Positions 6,653-10,572 of a stretch of DNA of 10,572 nt are shown here, in pieces. Under the pieces are notes generated by a model that made no database searches, was not told the DNA's origin, and was given only the letters and a program-made list of their open reading frames with translations. How positions within the stretch are numbered: the first letter of the stretch is position 1; every line of letters begins with the position of its first letter. The stretch covers positions 1 to 10,572 of the forward strand of contig JAAYHA010000319.1 in the NCBI GenBank assembly GCA_012727545.1. Direction: 5' to 3'. Made by a program: the position numbers and the translations under genes. This DNA comes from Synergistaceae bacterium (lineage in GTDB: Bacteria > Synergistota > Synergistia > Synergistales > Synergistaceae).

Positions 6653-6658
6653 AGGAGG
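6653..6658 (+). promoter_or_regulatory. Ribosome binding site deciding the rplY start
   Basis: A perfect AGGAGG stands nine bases before the ATG at 6668, which begins MAAKKQQQKIEFTLR. The in-frame ATG at 6608 would add 20 residues and lies in the hairpin region. Confidence 0.9.
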
Positions 6659-6667
6659 AAACATTCA

Positions 6668-7342
6668 ATGGCAGCAAAAAAACAGCAGCAGAAAATTGAA
6701 TTTACATTAAGAGAGAAGACGGGAACCGGCGTCTGCAGGAAGATCCGGGCTAAGAATCTTGTCCCTGTTATCCTTTACGGTCCCGAGCATAAGGAAGGAC
6801 TTGCCGGAACTGTATCTGCAAGAGCTATCGCACCCATCGCCAACAGCGTAGCAAGAGAGACGACAGTCATTGAACTGGCGATGTCTGACGGCAAAGAATG
6901 TATGGCCCTTATCAGGGACGTACAGCGCCACCCCCTTACCCAGAACATTCGTCACATTGACTTCTACCAGGTACTCAAGGGACACAAGATCAAGGTCGAA
7001 ATACCGATCAGAGTGATCAACAAGGAACTTGCTCCCGGATTGAAAGAGGGCGGACTTCTCAACCAGATCACAAGGTCGCTCTTCGTTGAGATCAAGCCCC
7101 GCGACATCCCAGAGGATATCGTTGTTGACATTGCAGAACTCATGATCGGAGGAGAAATCTTCATTAAGGATCTTGCCCTGCCGGAGGATTGTGACCTTCT
7201 GTCCGCAGAAGACACGCTGGTGCTTCATATTTCTCAGCCAAGAGCCGTTGCTGAAACAGAAGAAGAAGAGATCCTTGAAGAGGAATCAGCAGAGGTTGAA
7301 GTACTGGCGAAAGGCAAGGCCAAAGAAGAGGACGAGGAATAG
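6668..7342 (+). CDS. rplY: Large-subunit ribosomal protein bL25, long CTC/TL5 form
   Basis: Binds 5S rRNA in the central protuberance of the 50S subunit. The 224-residue product has the two-domain CTC architecture. An N-terminal L25-like RNA-binding domain spans about residues 1-95: REKTGTGVCRKIRAKNLVPV near the start, then RDVQRHPLTQNIRHIDFYQV. A C-terminal beta domain at about 100-190 includes VPIRV-like, GGLLNQI and IKPRDIPEDIVVDI segments. A charged tail rich in Glu and Lys closes the protein (from about 195). The short L25 of E. coli has only the first domain, so the long form fits a Gram-positive-like or other deep lineage. In B. subtilis the homologue ctc is a general stress gene between prs and pth, the same position as here. 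A hairpin and a possible own promoter precede it. Twenty-four bases separate it from pth. Confidence 0.93.
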   Translation: MAAKKQQQKIEFTLREKTGTGVCRKIRAKNLVPVILYGPEHKEGLAGTVSARAIAPIANSVARETTVIELAMSDGKECMALIRDVQRHPLTQNIRHIDFYQVLKGHKIKVEIPIRVINKELAPGLKEGGLLNQITRSLFVEIKPRDIPEDIVVDIAELMIGGEIFIKDLALPEDCDLLSAEDTLVLHISQPRAVAETEEEEILEEESAEVEVLAKGKAKEEDEE

Positions 7343-7366
7343 CATCGGAGAAGATACGAAACCGTT

Positions 7367-7957
7367 ATGAAATTAATAGTGGGGCTCGGCAACCCGGGCG
7401 TTGAGTACGCATGGACCAGACATAACGCCGGATGGCTTATGGTTGACTCTTTTGTTTCAAGACTGGGGCTTTCCGAACCTCAGGCAAAATTTAAGGGAGC
7501 CTTTTGGGGACCTGTACTTCATAACGGAGAAAAGATATCACTTCTTAAACCTTACACTTACATGAACCTCAGCGGCTTATCTGTGGCAGAAGCAGTACGC
7601 TATCAGAACATTGAGCCGTCTGAGGTCCTTGTGATATATGATGATGCAGCACTTCCTTTCGGAAGGGTAAGGATAAGGGAAAAAGGCTCTGCCGGCGGTC
7701 AGAAAGGCATGATGTCCATTTTGGGTGCCCTCAAAACTTTGGAGATCCCAAGGCTCCGGATAGGAGTCGGTGAGCCTCAGGGGCCTATAAATATGGCTGA
7801 CTGGGTGCTTGGAAGGATCCCTCCCGGTCAGAAGGAACTTTGGTGTAAACTTGAGGATGTTGCATGGGAAGCATTAAATATCTGGCTGAAATATGATATC
7901 CAAAAAGCCATGAGTACAATAAACGGACTCAGGCTTGATGATCAGGAAAAAGCGTGA
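7367..7957 (+). CDS. pth: Peptidyl-tRNA hydrolase
   Basis: Releases tRNA from peptidyl-tRNA that has dropped off the ribosome. At 196 residues it is the usual length. The N-terminal GLGNPG (6-11) supplies Asn9; His19 in RHNAGW matches the catalytic His20 of E. coli; PYTYMNLSG supplies the conserved Met/Asn region; and Asp92 in VIYDD matches Asp93. At the fourth conserved site the sequence is GSAGGQKGM: Gln112 and Lys113 stand where E. coli has His113 and Asn114, which contact substrate. The main catalytic His-Asp-Asn set is intact, so I expect an active enzyme. The best ribosome site, GGAG at 7347-7350, is 16 bases from the ATG, longer than ideal, so translation may depend partly on coupling to rplY. 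The stop codon TGA lies inside the stem of a strong terminator. Confidence 0.94.
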   Translation: MKLIVGLGNPGVEYAWTRHNAGWLMVDSFVSRLGLSEPQAKFKGAFWGPVLHNGEKISLLKPYTYMNLSGLSVAEAVRYQNIEPSEVLVIYDDAALPFGRVRIREKGSAGGQKGMMSILGALKTLEIPRLRIGVGEPQGPINMADWVLGRIPPGQKELWCKLEDVAWEALNIWLKYDIQKAMSTINGLRLDDQEKA

Positions 7958-7976
7958 CCGGAGGTCGCGTTTTTTT
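7947..7976 (+). terminator. Intrinsic terminator overlapping the pth stop codon
   Basis: An A-tract (7947-7951) leads into GCGTGACC (7952-7959), a GGA loop (7960-7962), GGTCGCG (7963-7969) and seven T residues (7970-7976). Pairing is GACC with GGTC, then T-G, G-C, C-G and a G-T pair extended by the A and T tracts. The pth TGA (7955-7957) is part of the stem. The T-run ends 15 bases before the mfd ATG, so mfd must be expressed past this element or from a promoter inside pth. Confidence 0.88.
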
Positions 7977-7978
7977 AT

Positions 7979-7982
7979 GGAG
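7979..7982 (+). promoter_or_regulatory. Ribosome binding site of mfd
   Basis: GGAG stands nine bases before the ATG at 7992 and twelve before the tandem ATG at 7995, which favours the first of the two. It lies immediately downstream of the terminator T-run. Confidence 0.6.
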
Positions 7983-7991
7983 TTTTGAGCA

Positions 7992-10572
7992 ATGATGGAT
8001 AAAGAAAAAGAAAGTATGCATTTAAGCAGCCTCTTTGGACTCGACAAGGAGTTCTGGCTGCGGAACAAATCAGTTCATCTGGCGTCAAAAGGAGCAATGA
8101 GGAGCTGGGCTGTAAGAGGCCCTGACACTTCATTGCTTGTTTTGCTTCCTGACCAGAGACAAGTAAGGGATTTTGCCGCAGATTGTGAGATACTGGAAAT
8201 TTTCAGCAGAGTAGAGATGCTCCCGGATATGCCTTTGACTGAGGATGAATCGAGGTCTGAGGCCCTTAAAGTTCAAAGGGGAGGCATACTTGAAAAGTTC
8301 AGGGACGAGGGCGGTGTTATGGCTGCAACTCCTGCATCCCTTCTTGCCCCGTTTTCTGCAGGCGGAGAATATTATGAGTTAGAACAGGGAAAAGAGACAT
8401 CAAGGGAGAGGCTGCTCGGATGGCTTTCCCGAAACGGCTATGAAAGAAACGAGCTTGTCTGGTCGCCGGGCCAGTTTGTCTCAAGAGGCAGCATCGTTGA
8501 CATATTCAGCCCCTCCGATCCTTTTCCGATCAGACTTGAATTTTTTGATGACGAAATTGAAAGCATAAGGTTTTTTGACCCTGAAACACAAAAAAGCCTT
8601 CGTACCCTATATAGATGTTCTTTAAAGAGCCTTATATCGAAAAAAGAGGTCGAGCTTGAAAGATTTCTTCCCGAAGAGATGAGGATCATTTTTTTCGATC
8701 CCAAAGGGCTGGACACCACAGCTGAAAATTCTGTATGGCTATGGCAGAACCTTGATCGTGACAAACAAAATTTAGTTCCCTGGAAAAAATGGGAAGATCT
8801 TTGCAGTTACTTCACAAAATACCGTCGCATAAGGGTAACAAGAGACGTAAAGAATTCCACAGTCAGGCTCTCAATAAAACAGTTCCCCCTTTTCAGGGGA
8901 AAGTTGCGGGATGTTGACCACTTTTGTGAGGATCTTTTACGCGAGGGTCACGAGATACAGGTCTTTTCTGAATCAAAGCTGAACCTTTCCTGGGCAGAGT
9001 CAAGAGGTTTCAAAACTGTAAAAGGTGTTCTTTCAGAAGGGTTTATCGATACAGAAACGAAAAAGGCCGTCCTTACAGACCTTGAACTTTCCGGCGTCTC
9101 ACTTTCGAGGCACAGGACAGAGGTCATAGCACCGAGCGACTGGGGGGCAGGCCTCATCCCAGGCCAATGGGTAGTTCATGATGATTATGGCGTTTCCAGG
9201 TATCTGGGACCCCAGTCGATCGGATCCGAGGATGGGGAAGAGGAATACCTTATCCTCCAGTTCGCTGAGGATAGGCGTCTGCTCATCCCGATACTTCATT
9301 TTTATAAGATATCTCCCTGGACGCCCCTGCCCGGGCAGGAGCCGGCACCTGACAGTCTAAGGGGGACACAGTGGAAAAAGGCCTCTGCCAAAGCAAAAGA
9401 GATGGCGGAAAAGGCTGCGAAGGAACTTGTTCAGATATATGCAGCCAGAGAGCTTACGAAAGGTTTTTCCTTCCCTTCGAACCGTGAGTTGATGAAAGAG
9501 CTTGAAAATAGTTTTGTTTACGTAGAAACTAACGATCAGATAAAAGCGATACAGCATGTGGAAGACGACATGGAAAGGCCTGTGCCCATGGACAGGCTCC
9601 TTGTAGGGGATGTCGGCTTTGGGAAAACAGAGATTGCGATAAGGGCCGCAGGCAAGGCAGCTTTCAGCGGCAAACAGGTGGCCATTCTGGCACCGACGAC
9701 ACTTCTAGCCCAACAGCACTACGAGACATTTTCTTCAAGGTTTGGCAATCTCCCGGTAAGGGTCGAAGTCGTATCAAGGTTTGTTCCATTTTCCGCCCAG
9801 AAAAAGATCCTTGAAGACCTTAAAGATGGAAAAGTGGACATCATAATTGGTACACACAGACTACTTAGTCAGGATGTTGCATTCAGGGACCTGGGGCTTG
9901 TAGTAGTTGATGAAGAGCACCGTTTCGGAGTAATGCACAAAGAACATTTAAAGAGAATAACACCCGGTGTTGATGTGCTCATGCTCTCGGCGACTCCCAT
10001 TCCCCGTTCACTTTCGCTTTCCATGAGCGGACTGAGAGATATGTCTGTCCTCCAGACTCCGCCACAAAGACGCCTTCCCGTATTGACTGTAGTCAGGCCA
10101 TGGTCTGAAGAGCTTCTGAAAAACGCTGTTTTGAGGGAGAAAAACAGGGGGGGACAGGTCTTTTTCGTTCACAACAGGATAAATGACATCCACGAACGTA
10201 CCGTCATGCTTAAGAGGCTTTTCCCAAAGCTAAATATCGCGGTCGCTCACAGCCGGACTCCCGAAGCCCAGCTTGAAAAAACAATGATGAGGTTCTCTCT
10301 TGGAGAAATAGATATACTTATATGCACTACCATTGTTGAGAGCGGGCTTGATATACCAATGGCAAACACATTGATAGTCGACGATGCCCAGGAGCTGGGA
10401 CTTGCACAGATGTACCAGTTGAGAGGGCGTGTCGGCCGCAGAGAGGAACAGGCATACGCGTTCCTGTTCTATCCTCCTGACGTCCATCTTTCAGTTGAAG
10501 CGAGCGAACGCCTTGAGGCGATAGCTGAACTGGATGAGCTGGGTGCCGGTTACCGGCTTGCCCAGAGGGATC
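7992..10572 (+). CDS. mfd: Transcription-repair coupling factor Mfd (3' end outside the window)
   Basis: An ATP-dependent translocase that pushes stalled RNA polymerase off damaged DNA and recruits UvrA. It is open for 860 codons and runs off the window. Order of parts: a UvrB-like N-terminal module with RGSIVDIF (165-172) and the FFDDEIESIRFFD stretch (from 184); a linker region; the RNA-polymerase-interacting domain from about residue 390 (VVHDDYGVSRYLGP, then RRLLIPILHFYKIS); and a RecG-like helicase motor. The motor shows Walker A GDVGFGKTE (539-547, Lys545), TTLLAQQHY, GTHRLL, DEEH (640-643), SATPIPR, TTIVESGLDIP, QLRGRVGR and the start of the TRG motif, RLEAIAELDELGAG. The motor lysine is at 545 against 634 in E. 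coli, so the N-terminal half is about 90 residues shorter than in that protein. The C-terminal UvrA-masking domain is not visible. A terminator sits 15 bases upstream. RecG is excluded by the UvrB-like and polymerase-binding parts. Confidence 0.96.
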   Translation, partial: MMDKEKESMHLSSLFGLDKEFWLRNKSVHLASKGAMRSWAVRGPDTSLLVLLPDQRQVRDFAADCEILEIFSRVEMLPDMPLTEDESRSEALKVQRGGILEKFRDEGGVMAATPASLLAPFSAGGEYYELEQGKETSRERLLGWLSRNGYERNELVWSPGQFVSRGSIVDIFSPSDPFPIRLEFFDDEIESIRFFDPETQKSLRTLYRCSLKSLISKKEVELERFLPEEMRIIFFDPKGLDTTAENSVWLWQNLDRDKQNLVPWKKWEDLCSYFTKYRRIRVTRDVKNSTVRLSIKQFPLFRGKLRDVDHFCEDLLREGHEIQVFSESKLNLSWAESRGFKTVKGVLSEGFIDTETKKAVLTDLELSGVSLSRHRTEVIAPSDWGAGLIPGQWVVHDDYGVSRYLGPQSIGSEDGEEEYLILQFAEDRRLLIPILHFYKISPWTPLPGQEPAPDSLRGTQWKKASAKAKEMAEKAAKELVQIYAARELTKGFSFPSNRELMKELENSFVYVETNDQIKAIQHVEDDMERPVPMDRLLVGDVGFGKTEIAIRAAGKAAFSGKQVAILAPTTLLAQQHYETFSSRFGNLPVRVEVVSRFVPFSAQKKILEDLKDGKVDIIIGTHRLLSQDVAFRDLGLVVVDEEHRFGVMHKEHLKRITPGVDVLMLSATPIPRSLSLSMSGLRDMSVLQTPPQRRLPVLTVVRPWSEELLKNAVLREKNRGGQVFFVHNRINDIHERTVMLKRLFPKLNIAVAHSRTPEAQLEKTMMRFSLGEIDILICTTIVESGLDIPMANTLIVDDAQELGLAQMYQLRGRVGRREEQAYAFLFYPPDVHLSVEASERLEAIAELDELGAGYRLAQRD

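Noticed and set aside
6608..6667. N-terminal extension of rplY from ATG 6608
   Set aside because: The added residues are not L25-like, and a perfect AGGAGG precedes 6668.
7173..7370. A 65-residue frame over the end of rplY, rich in Lys and Arg
   Set aside because: It is the shifted reading of the Glu/Lys-coding tail of rplY, with no ribosome site or family resemblance.
8438..10487. Minus-strand frames opposite mfd
   Set aside because: mfd is read continuously on the plus strand with all motifs; the opposing frames are short and featureless.

Overview
This window is ordinary bacterial chromosome, densely packed with housekeeping genes, and I see no mobile element, CRISPR array or novel multi-gene system in it. 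The base composition looks balanced, AGG/AGA arginine codons are frequent, and most Shine-Dalgarno sites are good. The order glmU - prs - rplY/ctc - pth - mfd is the one known from Bacillus and relatives. However, the sporulation-associated neighbours found there (spoVG, fin) are absent, and a glmM-galU pair plus a PerR gene lie upstream. I suspect a low-to-medium GC anaerobe near the Firmicutes or Synergistetes, but this is inferred from style and gene order only, not from a marker gene.

Layout: (1) Bases 1-2232 (+): glmM, probably missing its first few codons at the window edge, then galU with no gap between them. A strong hairpin at 2234-2257 closes this unit. (2) Bases 2288-3849 (-): perR, a peroxide-sensing Fur-family regulator with every expected metal ligand visible. 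Overlapping its 3' end is a gene for an exported protein of unknown function. The two converge with galU. (3) Bases 3850-4200: a 351-base stretch without protein genes. It holds the perR promoter region with a weak Per-box-like site, a tRNA-Gln(TTG) gene with its own promoter, and the glmU leader. (4) Bases 4201-7957 (+): glmU, prs, rplY (long CTC form of L25) and pth, ending in a textbook intrinsic terminator whose stem contains the pth stop codon. (5) Bases 7992-10572 (+): mfd, running off the window end after 860 codons.

How the genes work together: GlmM and GlmU supply UDP-GlcNAc for peptidoglycan and lipopolysaccharide, and GalU supplies UDP-glucose for surface glycans. Prs makes PRPP for nucleotides, histidine and tryptophan. 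RplY and Pth serve translation, and Mfd couples stalled transcription to DNA repair. PerR is the only regulator. The points most worth a second look are the unknown exported protein tied to perR, the terminator only 15 bases before mfd, and the unusual Gln-Lys pair in Pth where His-Asn is usual.
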